From: Asterias rubens
Lineage: Eukaryota > Echinodermata > Asteroidea > Forcipulatida > Asteriidae
Direction: 5' to 3'
NCBI RefSeq assembly: GCF_902459465.1
Contig: NC_047073.1
Span: forward strand, 7,751,036 to 7,815,035
DNA length: 64,000 nucleotides
Made by a program: the position numbers and the translations under genes. Within the stretch, counting starts at the first letter, position 1, and the number at the start of each line of letters is the position of its first letter. Shown here piece after piece: positions 44,801 through 48,149 of the stretch. Below the pieces are notes generated by a model. It saw only the letters and a program-made list of their open reading frames with translations. It had not been told where the DNA came from and did not search any database.

Positions 44801-45103
44801 ATTTATTTTTAGTTTCTCAGTCTGTTCTATTTGTAGGATTGTATCTTTTAATTCTTAATAGCGCTTTGCAAGTGTGAAGTGTAAGAAAATAAATAAATAC
44901 ACAAATATTTCTTTCTCTTTTTCACTCCTGCAGAAATTAACCAATTTGTTTTACTGAATGAAGAGATGTTAGAGACTCTACACGATGCTCTGATTGGAAT
45001 GTCGACAGACACTGATCTAAGTCTAAAGGACCGATCCAGACAACTCAGGAAACGCCTTGAGCAATACTCCCAAGAAGATGAAGAAGAGAACAGCATGTCT
45101 TAA
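8833..45103 (+). CDS. ECPAS: ECM29/ECPAS proteasome adaptor and scaffold protein, complete, 47 coding exons
   Basis: Large HEAT-repeat protein that binds the 26S proteasome, links it to membranes and motors, and inspects faulty particles. Identified by collinear similarity to vertebrate ECM29 from the start (MAAQDEL, then [18 protein letters not shown]) through [20 protein letters not shown] to [11 protein letters not shown] exons: 8833-8854, 9801-9931, 10844-10960, 12074-12192, 12887-13042, 13578-13788, 13947-14044, 14466-14586, 15715-15831, 16237-16401, 16933-16982, 17355-17424, 18123-18245, 19292-19395, 19906-20071, 20224-20304, 22677-22967, 23263-23394, 24402-24588, 25114-25364, 25619-25720, 26023-26250, 26737-26851, 27697-27811, 28557-28625, 29192-29309, 29741-29911, 30825-30904, 31389-31494, 32615-32662, 32987-33108, 33540-33702, 33940-33999, 34574-34663, 35112-35178, 35460-35551, 35856-35922, 37040-37171, 37681-37743, 38522-38733, 39109-39152, 41249-41450, 41834-41960, 43269-43374, 43938-44032, 44442-44513, 44934-45103. 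All introns are GT-AG. The phases join to 5,748 nt, or 1,915 aa, slightly longer than my recall of about 1,845 for human. Start context cacgATGG is good. Extra low-complexity segments: Ser/Ala/Thr-rich in exon 6 (about residues 185-235) and acidic in exon 43. Weakest donors follow exons 2 (gtccgc) and 43 (gtgatt). Confidence 0.96.
9539..9733 (+). repeat. Possible LINE relic in ECM29 intron 1
   Basis: An open stretch contains [10 protein letters not shown], resembling the LWNSLP motif near the C-terminus of many LINE reverse transcriptases, as in the clearer relic at 17091-17210. Nothing else in the stretch supports the call, and the rest of intron 1 (8855-9800) shows nothing recognisable. Confidence 0.25.
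10468..10559. repeat. Two adjacent perfect inverted repeats
   Basis: 10468-10495 is a perfect 28-bp palindrome (ctcgtcctaagtca and its complement, no loop). Directly next to it, 10496-10521 and 10534-10559 are exact 26-bp reverse complements around a 12-base loop. Both share the motif cctaag, so they are probably related parts of one foldback insertion inside the M3 element. Confidence 0.85.
10575..10684. mobile_element. MITE family M5 copy, nested
   Basis: The right end (gtcctaactctttgtgaaatc) matches the right end of the clearer copy at 33167-33282. The left end, acaaagagatcaaactagtc, is its decayed inverse. The interior contains several ctagtc/gactag motifs. Confidence 0.55.
11071..11433. 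mobile_element. TTAA MITE family M1 copy (intron 3)
   Basis: It starts ttaaaagcactggacactac and ends in tcctatgccttaa, an eroded inverse of the start. Interior landmarks of the family are present: ggagagctgttgatagtataa, cggctccctctgaagtaac, and tttggatacaccaagtgag. TTAA lies at both edges. The remainder of intron 3 (11434-11903) shows nothing recognisable. Confidence 0.75.
11904..12005 (-). repeat. tRNA-derived SINE (family S2), dispersed copy
   Basis: This is a degenerate copy of the same tRNA-like head as in the 7137-8168 array. Its - strand reads ggctagatagct with a B box ggttcaaatcccgctct, and the anticodon arm is shortened by deletion. It lies in ECM29 intron 3, just before exon 4. Confidence 0.7.
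12249..12801. repeat. AAGTC-rich dispersed element with short inverted ends
   Basis: The element is dominated by degenerate (aagtc)n runs at 12290-12380 and 12655-12790. The left end reads agtgttgtaatcatagtc and the right end reads tgagtcaacaacact, giving a short imperfect inverted terminus. A fragment of the same family (caagtcaagtc, agtgaaattggcgac) lies at 16670-16760. It fills most of ECM29 intron 4. Confidence 0.6.
13072..13530. mobile_element. Two adjacent MITE family M3 copies (intron 5)
   Basis: The first copy spans about 13072-13270 (ccctaatccataaagctg to ttcatgaaattgggacc) and the second about 13362-13530 (ggctccagtttcatgaag to catgcttaagcagc). Both contain the family interior ggctggtaacc (or ggctggttacc) and gcttagca motifs. 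They fill ECM29 intron 5, and the second ends shortly before the polypyrimidine tract of exon 6. Confidence 0.65.
14113..14364. mobile_element. TTAA MITE family M1 copy, truncated (intron 7)
   Basis: The right end is intact (accaatactgtccaatgccttt plus TTAA at 14361). The left end is decayed (gcactgtacaccgttagtaa). The interior keeps atgcgcataaaataacaaat and aatcctctttctc-like parts of the family in reverse orientation. Confidence 0.65.
14640..14775. repeat. Dispersed repeat R-B, copy 1
   Basis: The segment gaagataaaaccatataaaa through aaaccaaaggtaagtgtatg is repeated at 27955-28035 in intron 24 with the same order of landmarks (agagtaggg.ttttaaaacc, gtatgtaag.aggct). The class is unknown. 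Confidence 0.6.
14890..15070 (+). pseudogene. LINE reverse-transcriptase C-terminal relic
   Basis: The frame from 14861 reads [20 protein letters not shown] and then a Trp-containing [13 protein letters not shown] tail. This matches the pattern GRPxxxW...DRxxW found at the extreme C-terminus of many non-LTR retrotransposon polyproteins. The fragment is about 60 codons with nothing of the RT or endonuclease core upstream, so it is a 5'-truncated dead copy in ECM29 intron 8. Confidence 0.6.
15140..15425 (+). repeat. tRNA-derived SINE copy (family S1, intron 8)
   Basis: A box-like gcggtggactcaagttctg, B box gggttcgcatcctgc, and the body ttgtatcctttagcaaggctc are visible. The downstream part (gctgggaagttacctgcgatg) belongs to the same or an adjoining repeat. 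There is no intact acceptor stem. Confidence 0.6.
15499..15690 (-). repeat. tRNA-derived SINE (family S2), inverted pair
   Basis: The - strand tRNA-like part lies at 15523-15591. The family tail (cctagtcagtttcccttgtgg) appears on the + strand at 15655-15680, on the opposite side from that expected. This copy therefore looks like a head joined to an inverted tail. It ends just before ECM29 exon 9. Confidence 0.65.
17091..17210 (+). pseudogene. LINE reverse-transcriptase C-terminus, last 39 codons and stop
   Basis: The frame starting at 17091 reads [20 protein letters not shown], then [14 protein letters not shown] and a natural stop at 17208-17210. APRLWNSLP...FKxxLKTHLFxxAF is the standard ending of CR1/L2-type LINE polyproteins. 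The copy begins inside the motif, so it is a 5'-truncated insertion in ECM29 intron 11. The following 17211-17340 is presumably its 3' UTR. Confidence 0.8.
17433..17560. repeat. Dispersed repeat R-C fragment (intron 12)
   Basis: Landmarks are caccatgtgtatatctacttg, tagattatgttcttttgaga, and gcttt.attttctacttcc. The same landmarks occur in forward or reverse form at 19588-19862, 27171-27390 and 38260-38345. Confidence 0.65.
17722..18093. mobile_element. Foldback TTAA element, family M4 (intron 12)
   Basis: TTAA lies at 17722 and 18090. Next to these the ends are inverted: aaagggtctgggaactttttgt against acaaaaagtacccaaatccttt. Pairing continues far inward: gtgccgtagtttttta with caaaaactacagcacctc, and ttttcgtctcagg with aggcgaaaatt around a small loop near 17900. 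The element is almost wholly palindromic, so its transcript inside pre-mRNA could form a roughly 180-bp stem. It ends only 29 bases before exon 13. Confidence 0.8.
18246..19291. other. ECM29 intron 13, no element recognised
   Basis: A 1,046-base AT-rich intron. I see no MITE end, SINE box or LINE motif. The last 150 bases contain normal acceptor signals before exon 14. Short frames here are incidental. Confidence 0.5.
19420..19769. repeat. 35-bp direct repeat separated by about 280 bp
   Basis: The stretch beginning tgaggcattgcatggtgagg and ending atatatattt occurs at 19420-19454 and again at 19735-19769 with no mismatch that I can see. The right copy lies within the inverted-repeat structure at 19588-19862. 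This points to a local duplication rather than a short target-site duplication. Confidence 0.8.
19588..19862. repeat. Long inverted repeat made of R-C copies (intron 14)
   Basis: The left arm (about 19588-19700) runs actccgcgg.agtagaat, gcaagacagttct, ctacctggcaagtagataca and tgttaccgcaaacca. The right arm (about 19769-19862) is the reverse: tggtttgcagtaacacca, gtatctacttgccaggtag, cgtgtcttgctt and ctacttccgcggagt. The arms are roughly 100 bp and about 80 to 90 percent complementary. Confidence 0.75.
20600..20720 (+). repeat. SINE S1 tail fragment (intron 16)
   Basis: Contains cacttgtatccttgagctag, atgctttactataattgact, and cttcacccgggagtataaat, matching the body of the copy at 26957-27160. 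The tRNA-like head is absent or decayed. Confidence 0.5.
21285..21350. repeat. 66-bp palindrome at the edge of the CCAAT minisatellite
   Basis: Bases 21291-21344 form a perfect 54-bp palindrome with no loop, centred on cacgtatatacgtg. It extends to 66 bp (21285-21350) with a single mismatched pair (21290/21345). Each arm holds two ATTGG/CCAAT motifs. It sits at the left margin of the 33-bp array and shares its words. Confidence 0.93.
21345..22290. repeat. 33-bp CCAAT-box minisatellite with 165-bp higher-order period (intron 16)
   Basis: About 20 near-identical 33-bp units lie between about 21480 and 22165, flanked by roughly six diverged units (21345-21480 and 22165-22290). Each unit contains an 8-bp inverted repeat, accattgg-ctaga-ccaatggt. 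This gives two oppositely directed CCAAT boxes, gaCCAATgg and, on the other strand, agCCAATgg, both fitting the NF-Y consensus. Most units read ggtata where every fifth reads ggcata (21691, 21856, 22021, and the diverged 21521), so a five-unit block has been amplified. Because 33 is a multiple of 3 and the unit lacks stops, frames of 231 to 327 codons stay open in at least four frames on both strands. I regard these as by-products, not genes. Confidence 0.95.
22291..22676. other. Remainder of ECM29 intron 16
   Basis: Somewhat CpG-richer at 22320-22420, then AT-rich to the acceptor ctctttgaag before exon 17. No element is recognised. Two words of the minisatellite (ggctagatcaatt, gtataccatgag) recur near 22535-22565 as eroded remnants. 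Confidence 0.4.
23471..23948. other. ECM29 intron 18, left part
   Basis: AT-rich, no recognised element. At 23741-23830 the text gctgctgtaggcttctctag through gcttggggaaagtactgag resembles a SINE tail seen at 42884 (actcggggaaagtactgatt), so a short S1 or related fragment may be present. Confidence 0.35.
23949..24298. mobile_element. Foldback TTAA element, family M2, copy 1 (intron 18)
   Basis: The left edge is TTAA (23949-23952) followed by aggaacacgttgccttgg. The right edge is ccaaggcaacttgttcct at 24277-24294, where TTAA has decayed to aaac. The whole element is an inverted repeat with arms of about 165 bp: ttggtcgagttggtctttga pairs with tcaaagaccaacttgaccga, and gtggttttcc with ggaaaact, around a centre at 24118-24130 (aacacagtcgaccgtgttag). 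Incidental frames cross it. Confidence 0.88.
24589..25113. other. ECM29 intron 19, nothing recognised
   Basis: T-rich intron of 525 bases with no repeat or RNA signature that I can identify. It ends with the acceptor cctctcttgacag. Confidence 0.5.
25588..25613 (+). repeat. (TTG)n microsatellite serving as the 3' splice tract of exon 21
   Basis: A run of about nine ttg/gtt triplets ends directly in gactag, the acceptor of exon 21. The tract has no long C/U run, so U-rich triplets interrupted by G must serve as the polypyrimidine tract. Confidence 0.85.
25808..25925. repeat. Dispersed repeat R-D, copy 1 (intron 21)
   Basis: Landmarks are ggacgaagcaataattgtta, aaaatgtcttttttgaggac, acatgctgctgct, aaataccac.gct and tctgcttgtt. 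The same ordered set occurs at 26608-26705 in intron 22, on the other side of exon 22. Confidence 0.75.
26327..26562. mobile_element. MITE family M3, best-preserved copy (intron 22)
   Basis: The inverted ends are clear: gggccaatttcacagagctg at the left and cagctctatgaaattgggc at the right. Inward they continue as cttaagca and tgcttaag. The interior keeps gtgactggtatttacctg, ggccggttatctg and ttactaagcaagg. The element is about 236 bp with a strong tendency to fold. Confidence 0.82.
26608..26705. repeat. Dispersed repeat R-D, copy 2 (intron 22)
   Basis: Matches 25808-25925 (ggatgtagcaataatggttg, aaaatgtctttcttgaggac, acatgctgctgat, aaataccacggct). Exon 22 and the M3 element lie between the two direct copies. 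Confidence 0.75.
26957..27160 (+). repeat. tRNA-derived SINE S1, clearest copy (intron 23)
   Basis: The head reads atgtcatggctgagtggttt with a Leu/Ser-type A box (tggctgagtggt). About 60 bases later comes a B box (gagtttgaatcctgg), then the family body ttgtgtccttgcggatgatg and ctttacgataattgcttctc. The longer A-to-B spacing suits a class II (long variable arm) tRNA ancestor. It is directly followed by an R-C repeat. Confidence 0.8.
27171..27390. repeat. Dispersed repeat R-C, long copy (intron 23)
   Basis: Runs from ttaatcacgatcctataagc through agtagtcccagcctatt, aactgagaagtctcccgaac, actccgcggtagtagaataa and aacaaactctacctggccag to tgtgttactgcaaaccaaat. The same order occurs at 19460-19690. 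Confidence 0.75.
27415..27560 (+). repeat. SINE S1 3' tail (intron 23)
   Basis: Contains cttggctgtatactttccag, ggagctgagaaaaaaattac, and ggcctaatgaccagggtact, which match 39355-39465 and part of 43855-43905. These are probably 3' parts of the S1 SINE separated from their heads by the inserted R-C repeat. Confidence 0.6.
27955..28556. other. ECM29 intron 24, 3' part, with repeat R-B copy 2
   Basis: 27955-28035 repeats the R-B sequence of 14640-14775. Beyond it I see no named element. A frame on the + strand (27986-28477) is open for 163 codons but has no recognisable domain, lies inside an intron and starts within R-B. Confidence 0.5.
28866..29041. repeat. Inverted repeat, 47-bp arms (intron 25)
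   Basis: 28866-28912 (gaaactataactaaatagt to catgtgtaaat) and 28995-29041 are reverse complements over 47 bp with two mismatches. The spacer contains gggtctcgacgtttcgatca and ctctgctcgtcttcaggag. This could be a stem-loop of about 176 bases in the pre-mRNA or a small foldback element. Confidence 0.88.
29430..29560. repeat. Possible small MITE (intron 26)
   Basis: Short inverted ends gtgctatggt (29440) and accatagcac (29539), with inner complementary words aggtgatc/gatcacc and agcgcc.ctttct/agaaagct. The interior is more CpG-rich than its surroundings. The rest of intron 26 shows nothing. Confidence 0.5.
29970..30553. repeat. 63-bp minisatellite, about nine units (intron 27)
   Basis: Nine copies of ctacccgctgatatcacaat occur at about 63-64 base spacing, each followed by ctagaataagtattgtcgtc and ctagttactgaatcagatc. 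Variation is slight (tatcg, aatgagatc), so the expansion is recent. The array begins about 60 bases after the donor of exon 27. Confidence 0.92.
30731..30787 (+). pseudogene. Duplicated, truncated start of ECM29 exon 28 (pseudo-exon)
   Basis: About 85 bases upstream of exon 28 the sequence ctctcagatggatatgtatctgaaggaga repeats the acceptor and first codons of exon 28 (ctctcag, gtggatacgtatctgaaggaga). It would encode MDMYLKE against VDTYLKE in the true exon. Similarity fades after about 25 bases, and an in-frame TAG follows at 30785-30787 with no donor in between. Use of this acceptor would truncate the protein. (Motifs are quoted in pieces; the copy is 30733-30761.). Confidence 0.75.
31558..31950. 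mobile_element. Foldback TTAA element, family M2, copy 2 (intron 29)
   Basis: TTAA is at 31558-31561 and 31947-31950. The ends are ggaacacattgccttggatc and its inverse ggcaacgtgttcct. The arms are about 185 bp. At the centre, ggccatttatgggagtcaaa faces tactcccataaatggcc. Frames on both strands are shadows of the palindrome. Confidence 0.92.
31951..32614. other. ECM29 intron 29, 3' part; possible decayed MITE
   Basis: The words aagtgcgaacagc (31956 and 32289) and aagtccaatgc (32055 and 32340) each occur twice in direct or imperfect arrangement, with taacttaacaat repeats between them. This suggests a decayed repeat element of about 400 bp. No coding or RNA signal is present. Confidence 0.4.
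32780..32962 (+). repeat. tRNA-derived SINE S2, forward copy (intron 30)
   Basis: The head ttaggtagctcagtcagtag has a good A box, and ttcaaatcccgctct gives the B box. Between them an insertion duplicates part of the anticodon arm (ctcttttggtagggctatgg). The tail tttacctggtccattttccc, ttgtggtttag matches the S2 tail. It ends about 25 bases before exon 31. Confidence 0.75.
33167..33282. mobile_element. MITE family M5, best copy (intron 31)
   Basis: The ends are ggttgattcacaaagagttag and ctaactctttgtgaaatccac, an inverted repeat of about 35 bp. The interior (aagactagtcctaggagata ... ggctagttctaagttaagac) is also self-complementary. Total length about 116 bp. Related copies lie at 10575-10684 and 43016-43153. 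Confidence 0.85.
34171..34401 (-). pseudogene. LINE reverse-transcriptase C-terminal relic (intron 33)
   Basis: The - strand frame reads [20 protein letters not shown], then LQDLLALH, and later [17 protein letters not shown]. This follows the pattern FKILLLTFKALHGLAPSYL...YGDRAFSxAAPKLWN of CR1/L2 LINE polyproteins just upstream of their C-terminus. It is a short, diverged, antisense dead copy. Confidence 0.65.
34921..35100 (+). repeat. Probable LINE 3' tail (intron 34)
   Basis: A short frame ending [11 protein letters not shown] and a stop at about 34989 resembles the FKxxLKTHLF ending of the relic at 17091-17210. It is followed by a 3' UTR-like ctggaaaagacgctttacta. This is weaker than the other two relics. 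Confidence 0.4.
35838..35853 (+). repeat. Poly-C tract in the 3' splice site of exon 37
   Basis: About 16 consecutive C immediately precede the acceptor cag at 35853-35855, so a mutable mononucleotide run forms the core polypyrimidine tract. Length is prone to assembly or sequencing error. Confidence 0.85.
35985..36995. repeat. 182-bp tandem repeat, about four units, interrupted by an M2 insertion (intron 37)
   Basis: The word atcatttgaaaccataaaa or its variants falls at 35996, 36178 and 36360, a period of 182. The other words recur in order (atctgaaaatttaaccatgc, ttctcaatgaatctcac, gataaaatgtctt). The fourth unit is split at TTAA by the M2 element at 36478-36867. Removing that insertion restores the spacing. 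Diverged units also occur at 48150-48320 and 48880-49060. Confidence 0.85.
36478..36867. mobile_element. Foldback TTAA element, family M2, copy 3 (intron 37)
   Basis: TTAA is at 36478-36481 and 36864-36867. The ends are aggaacatgttgccttggat and ccaaggcaacgtgttcct. The arms are about 185 bp. The centre has aacacggtcggccatttatg facing ataaatggccgaccgtgtta. It lies inside one unit of the 182-bp repeat. Confidence 0.94.
37400..37600. repeat. Dispersed repeat R-E, copy 1 (intron 38)
   Basis: Landmarks accttttgaaataaaattt, acatttatatgattaaaaca, and atcaaaccgttccaaaaacc recur at 59515-59600 in nearly the same order (gccttttgaaataaaaaatt, tgtacatgattaaaagaatc, aaacggtttcaaaaacc). The class is unknown. 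Confidence 0.6.
37744..38521. other. ECM29 intron 39 with an R-C fragment
   Basis: An R-C fragment at 38260-38345 (agtagaatataaagcaagac, gttctcaaaagaacataaac, taccca.tagatacccaca, gtgtaaccacaaaccaaat). The remainder is AT-rich without recognised features. Confidence 0.5.
39265..39520 (+). repeat. SINE S1 body and tail (intron 41)
   Basis: Contains attattgcttctcttcactt, aggcagagatggttcctgtg, caggctgtatactcgcaggg, agctgagatagattaagga, and gagcgtcactgagtgacaac through ctacataagaagccacttac. This is the most complete 3' part of S1 in the window. The head is missing. Confidence 0.6.
39568..39799. mobile_element. GC-rich MITE, about 232 bp (intron 41)
   Basis: The left end reads gggtgggttcgtttagcttcc and continues ctgggtcgacccc. 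The right end is gagtcgacccagggaagcttatcgaacgcaccc (quoted here in parts: gagtcgacccagggaagc, ttatcgaacgcaccc). The inverted ends are about 35 bp with a few mismatches. Inner words gctcactcgggt and ctcacccaagtgagc are also complementary. The GC content is well above the surrounding intron. The superfamily is not determined. Confidence 0.8.
39856..41147. mobile_element. Complete 1.28-kb non-autonomous element, TIR acactgtaaaa, TSD ACCT (intron 41)
   Basis: The element 39860-41143 starts acactgtaaaaaaattctcg and ends ggtaattttttacagtgt. It is flanked by the 4-bp direct repeat acct at 39856-39859 and 41144-41147. Inside are many inverted words around ttacgg/ccgtaa. A perfect 24-bp hairpin lies at 39878-39901 and 39915-39938. 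The segment gtgcattgcgagcc occurs three times near 40810, 40938 and 41022, inside repeated atcccatggtgcattgcg blocks. No transposase-like protein is encoded, so mobilisation would depend on an autonomous relative. Confidence 0.88.
41480..41580 (+). repeat. SINE-like fragment (family S3, intron 42)
   Basis: Contains ttttcagtccctacctgact, gcgtgggttttaccctcaga, and ataattctctggggttttt. The same words follow a B box at 52083-52185, so this is a headless copy of a third tRNA-derived SINE. Confidence 0.6.
41584..41707. repeat. 62-bp tandem duplication (intron 42)
   Basis: The block starting ctagtcttcactcctttggg at 41584 is repeated at 41646 with no visible difference for 62 bases. The first bases of a third copy (ctagtcttcac) follow at 41708. 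Confidence 0.9.
41961..43268. other. ECM29 intron 43, largely unassigned
   Basis: A 1.3-kb intron. 43016-43153 holds a decayed M5 element (tggagttcacaataagtta to gtctaatcgaccactg). The segment 42050-42450 looks like a LINE or SINE 3' region, but I cannot assign it. 42800-42910 (gctctagcaatgcaatggtc, tgaattcgaatctcac, ggggaaagtactgattatgc) is a decayed S1-type SINE with a B-box-like aattcgaatctc. Confidence 0.45.
43397..43799. mobile_element. TTAA MITE family M1, full copy (intron 44)
   Basis: TTAA occurs at 43397-43400 and 43796-43799. The left end is aggcagtggacactattgg plus taattactcaaa, and the right end ttgacaattaccaatagtg plus tccagtgtctt. The interior includes an inverted word pair (gagacctcaagtttagaatt against aatttgaggtctcaaaatc). 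The element is about 403 bp including TTAA. Confidence 0.9.
44514..44933. other. ECM29 intron 46, SINE fragment
   Basis: 44565-44625 (gctctggtaatgcacaggtc, ttcggtttgaatcccatccg) keeps a B box and resembles the decayed SINE at 42800. The remainder shows nothing. Confidence 0.4.
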
Positions 45104-45876
45104 AGTGCTGTTAGTCGTTGGGTTTCATGTTCATGGCTTGCACAGAAAAAAAATAGACCTTTATCATCTTGATTTTACTCCATGTCACAGAGAAACCCTG
45201 TATTTATGTTTTTAATGCATATTCACTAGCTGACATGAATGTTGTAACCACACTGAGGCTGGACAAAATAATAGCCTGGTGCCATGCGCAATGAATGTTA
45301 GCATTCATTACTCTTATTGGAAACAGGAAACATGACCAAGATGGCGACAGCGTGATAAAGCTCTATTCACAGGGGCACTATGGACACATATTGCTACTAG
45401 ATTGGTCTTTTGTTTTTATCTGTAAGGATAAATACTGGCACCGACCTCACAGGCACAATGATTTCTTTGGATGCATTGATTGCATTGGAACAAATGTGCA
45501 GTGACGGAAGTGTCATTTGTCATCATGGCTCACACAGAAAACAAAACAACCTGTGACGGAAGTGTCATTTGTCATCATGGCTCACACAGAAAACAAAACA
45601 ACCTGTGACGGAAGTGTCATTTGTCATCATGGCTCACACAGAAAACAAAACAACCTGGAGGCAAAATGCTACTAGCCTGTCTTTATCTACTTCACTCATA
45701 TTTAAAAAATTTGTTTTCTATGAAAGAGAATTCATTTAATAAGCATAATTTATTTTGCTTTAAAATCATTACGGGAAAACTTGATTAAAGATTTAAAGTT
45801 TCATAACCAAAACTCGAAAATTATAAATCCTTTTCACCAGTTGGCGTGTTTCCATTAAATTACTTGAGTCCTGTGT
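45104..45876 (+). other. Proximal ECM29 3' UTR
   Basis: Directly follows the stop codon at 45101-45103. It contains a three-unit 52-bp repeat (separate entry). A weak polyadenylation hexamer, attaaa, lies at about 45854. Stronger aataaa signals lie only much further away at 47777-47782 (near a SINE) and 48108-48113. The 3' end is therefore uncertain. Confidence 0.5.
45501..45656. repeat. 52-bp minisatellite, three units (ECM29 3' UTR)
   Basis: gtgacggaagtgtcatttgt starts at 45501, 45553 and 45605. Each unit continues catcatggctcacacagaaa and acaaaacaacct. The copies are identical as far as I can see. Confidence 0.93.
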
Positions 45877-46242
45877 TTAAAGGCACTGGACACTATTGGT
45901 AATTACTCAAAATCATTGTTAGCATAAAAACTAACTTGTTAACAAGCATCGGAGAGCTGTTGATAGTATAAAACATTGTGAGAAACGGCTCCCTCTGAAG
46001 TAACATAGTTTAACGAGAAAGAAGTAATTTTCCACTAAAATATTTGAATTTAATATCGAGACCTCAGAATTAGATTTTAGGTCCCGAAATCGAGCATCTG
46101 AAAGCACACAACTTCGTGTGACACAGGTGTTTTTTCTTGCATTATTATCTCGCAGCTTTGACGACCAATTGAGTTCAAATTTTCACAGGGTTGTTATTTT
46201 GTGCATACGTTTAGATACACCAAGTGAGAAGACTGGTCTTTG
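45877..46242. mobile_element. TTAA MITE family M1, right end lost
   Basis: TTAA at 45877-45880 is followed by aggcactggacactattgg. The family interior is collinear up to agactggtctttgacaa (46242), where the terminal accaatagtgtccagtgcct is missing. Confidence 0.82.
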
Positions 46243-46640
46243 ACAAAGGTGTCTTGAATTGATGAGTAGTTAATCTGCCCTGGCAGTCAGCACCACAGGT
46301 TTGTGCTTGATTCAATTAAGTCCACTTTTTTTGAAAAGGATTTACATGGAGATAACAGGTGTTAGTTGTCAGATGAAAAGGATGTTTTATTATAGCCTCT
46401 TTCATTAATGAAGCTTCCCGTAATGTGAAATATTTATGTTAATTGAGTTTGTAAAATTGAACTCTGAGCTGTTAGGTAAGGTAATCAAATTCTTGCGTGA
46501 ATGGTCAAACAATTCAGTTACAGTGGTTGTTTATCTCAAAACAATTTAGTTAAAGGTATTATACAGGATTGGTAGAGCTAACTAAATATCACAGAAAGTG
46601 TTTGTGTTTTGTGTGATTAACCATCTGTAAAAATTTAGAC

Positions 46641-46815
46641 TAAAGCCCGGTTCAAACTTCTAGCGAATGCAAAGCAAATTGTGACGTCACATGGCTGTTT
46701 TCACAGCAAATGTTTCGTAGGAGTTGAGCACCGTTCAACTGTTGCAACCTATTCATTGCAAATTTGTGACGTCAACATTCGTATCGCATTCGCAGGAAGT
46801 ATGAACCGGGCTTTA
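46641..46815. mobile_element. MITE with TA target duplication and two CRE palindromes
   Basis: The inverted ends are taaagcccggttcaaacttc, tagcgaatgc and gcattcgcaggaagtatgaa, ccgggcttta, about 30 bp with few mismatches. The ends abut TA, suggesting TA duplication as in Tc1/mariner-type MITEs. Two perfect cAMP-response palindromes, TGACGTCA, lie at 46682-46689 and 46767-46774. Confidence 0.85.
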
Positions 46816-47617
46816 ATCTGTTGTGCGAGTCGGGAGAAAATAGTGGGAGAAAATGCACATTTGTCGAGCATGTAAACACTTTGTCCTTAATTTGGGTTGT
46901 AAGAATCAAAATCAGTTGTTGAATTCTTCATTCAGATAGTTTTCTTGAGTGTGGCTACAAAAAATGGTTTTAGTATTAACTTCATAATCAGTAAGCTTTC
47001 AGACCAAAACATTTTATCCTTACCTATCCTGTATTAAACCTTTAAGGGGGTAGGAAAAGTTTCTGTATGGCGCTACCAATTTTTCATTTGATATGAAATT
47101 ATATAGCATCTAATTTACCTCAATGAGATATCTATCGCTTTTTGTAAAAATGAGCGAAAAAGTGGTGGCGCAGTAGGGAAATTTATCCAGTTGGTGAACT
47201 CCCTGTTAGATCTTGAAAGTGCAATAATTGCAATAATTGCAATAATTGTTTTTTATTAATTTCATTTAAAATGATTGTAAAAATTGAGAATCAAGGTGGA
47301 GGATGTATCACGTGAATGTTGATGTGAGATTAAGATGATCTTTGACACATTGTGAATATTGAAGAGTCAAAGGTCGGTTACATAGCATTACTTTATGTAT
47401 AGGTCATGACACTTAATATTTACTATGGGTGTGCCTTGTGCATTCTAGGGTGTGACCTCATCCAGTTGCTAGGGAAGTATATTTAAAATGTAAATTCAAC
47501 ATAGGCTCGGTAGTGAAATAATAACAGTTTTGATATATGCACCCCCCCCCCCCCCTTAGTAAGTTGATTAAAGCCTTACACTGCCATATTAAACAAAAAA
47601 AATAATTGTTGGATTAA
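46816..47617. other. Spacer with short simple repeats
   Basis: Contains three copies of a 9-base word (gcaataatt) at about 47220-47248 and a poly-C run at 47542-47556. No gene or larger element is recognised. Confidence 0.45.
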
Positions 47618-47770
47618 TTGAACAAAGACTAATGATCGAGCAGGACTTAGCCTGCGACCTCCAGATTGCCATATGCAGGCATCCTACCAACTGAGCTATC
47701 AAGTCCTATGTTATCAGCCTCCCGATTGTGTCACTATCTTTGTTTTGGGTGCCAGTCAGAAGCCTGTCTC
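47618..47770 (-). repeat. tRNA-derived SINE S2, dispersed copy
   Basis: The - strand tRNA-like part is 47637-47706 (gacttgatagctcagttgg, with a variant B box ggtcgcaggctaag). The flanking text ctcccgattgtgtcactatc, tttgttttgggtgccagtca matches the part of the 318-bp array unit outside the tRNA, so the mobile unit is larger than the tRNA head plus tail. Confidence 0.7.
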
Positions 47771-48107
47771 TTAAAAAATAAAAGCTTTTACGTTTTCATC
47801 CATCCATTTGCTTTGTTTGCTTTTTGTGTCTGAAGAATGTTTAGTCTCTGGAACACTTATACATGACGTCTTGGCACCATCATTGCTTTGCCAAACAATG
47901 GCAAGTGGGAATCGGTGACTGCTAAGCAAATGTATTTGCAAAGCCTAAAAATTAGTGGGGCCTCAGTTGCAACAATGTTAACTTTATAGAAGTTTGGATG
48001 GTAACCTGTTTCTGTTAATTAAGAATTGTTCATGTTTAGCAAGATTTTAGTTATACATGTACAGGATTTATAAAATTTGGTTGAGGATGGTGTGGTAAAA
48101 ATATTTG

Positions 48108-48113
48108 AATAAA
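48108..48113 (+). terminator. Possible distal polyadenylation signal
   Basis: AATAAA in ttgaataaagttttaaaa, followed by an A-rich stretch. It would give ECM29 a 3' UTR of about 3.0 kb. It is the best hexamer on the + strand between 45.1 and 48.2 kb, but there is no direct evidence that it is used. Confidence 0.3.
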
Positions 48114-48149
48114 GTTTTAAAAAGAAACACTTAATAATAATCACTTAAT

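Noticed and set aside
45104..48113. A firm ECM29 3' end at the AATAAA at 48108
   Set aside because: The signal is plausible, but the interval contains a TTAA MITE, a CRE MITE and a SINE. Without transcript data a nearer end is equally possible, so it is listed only at low confidence.
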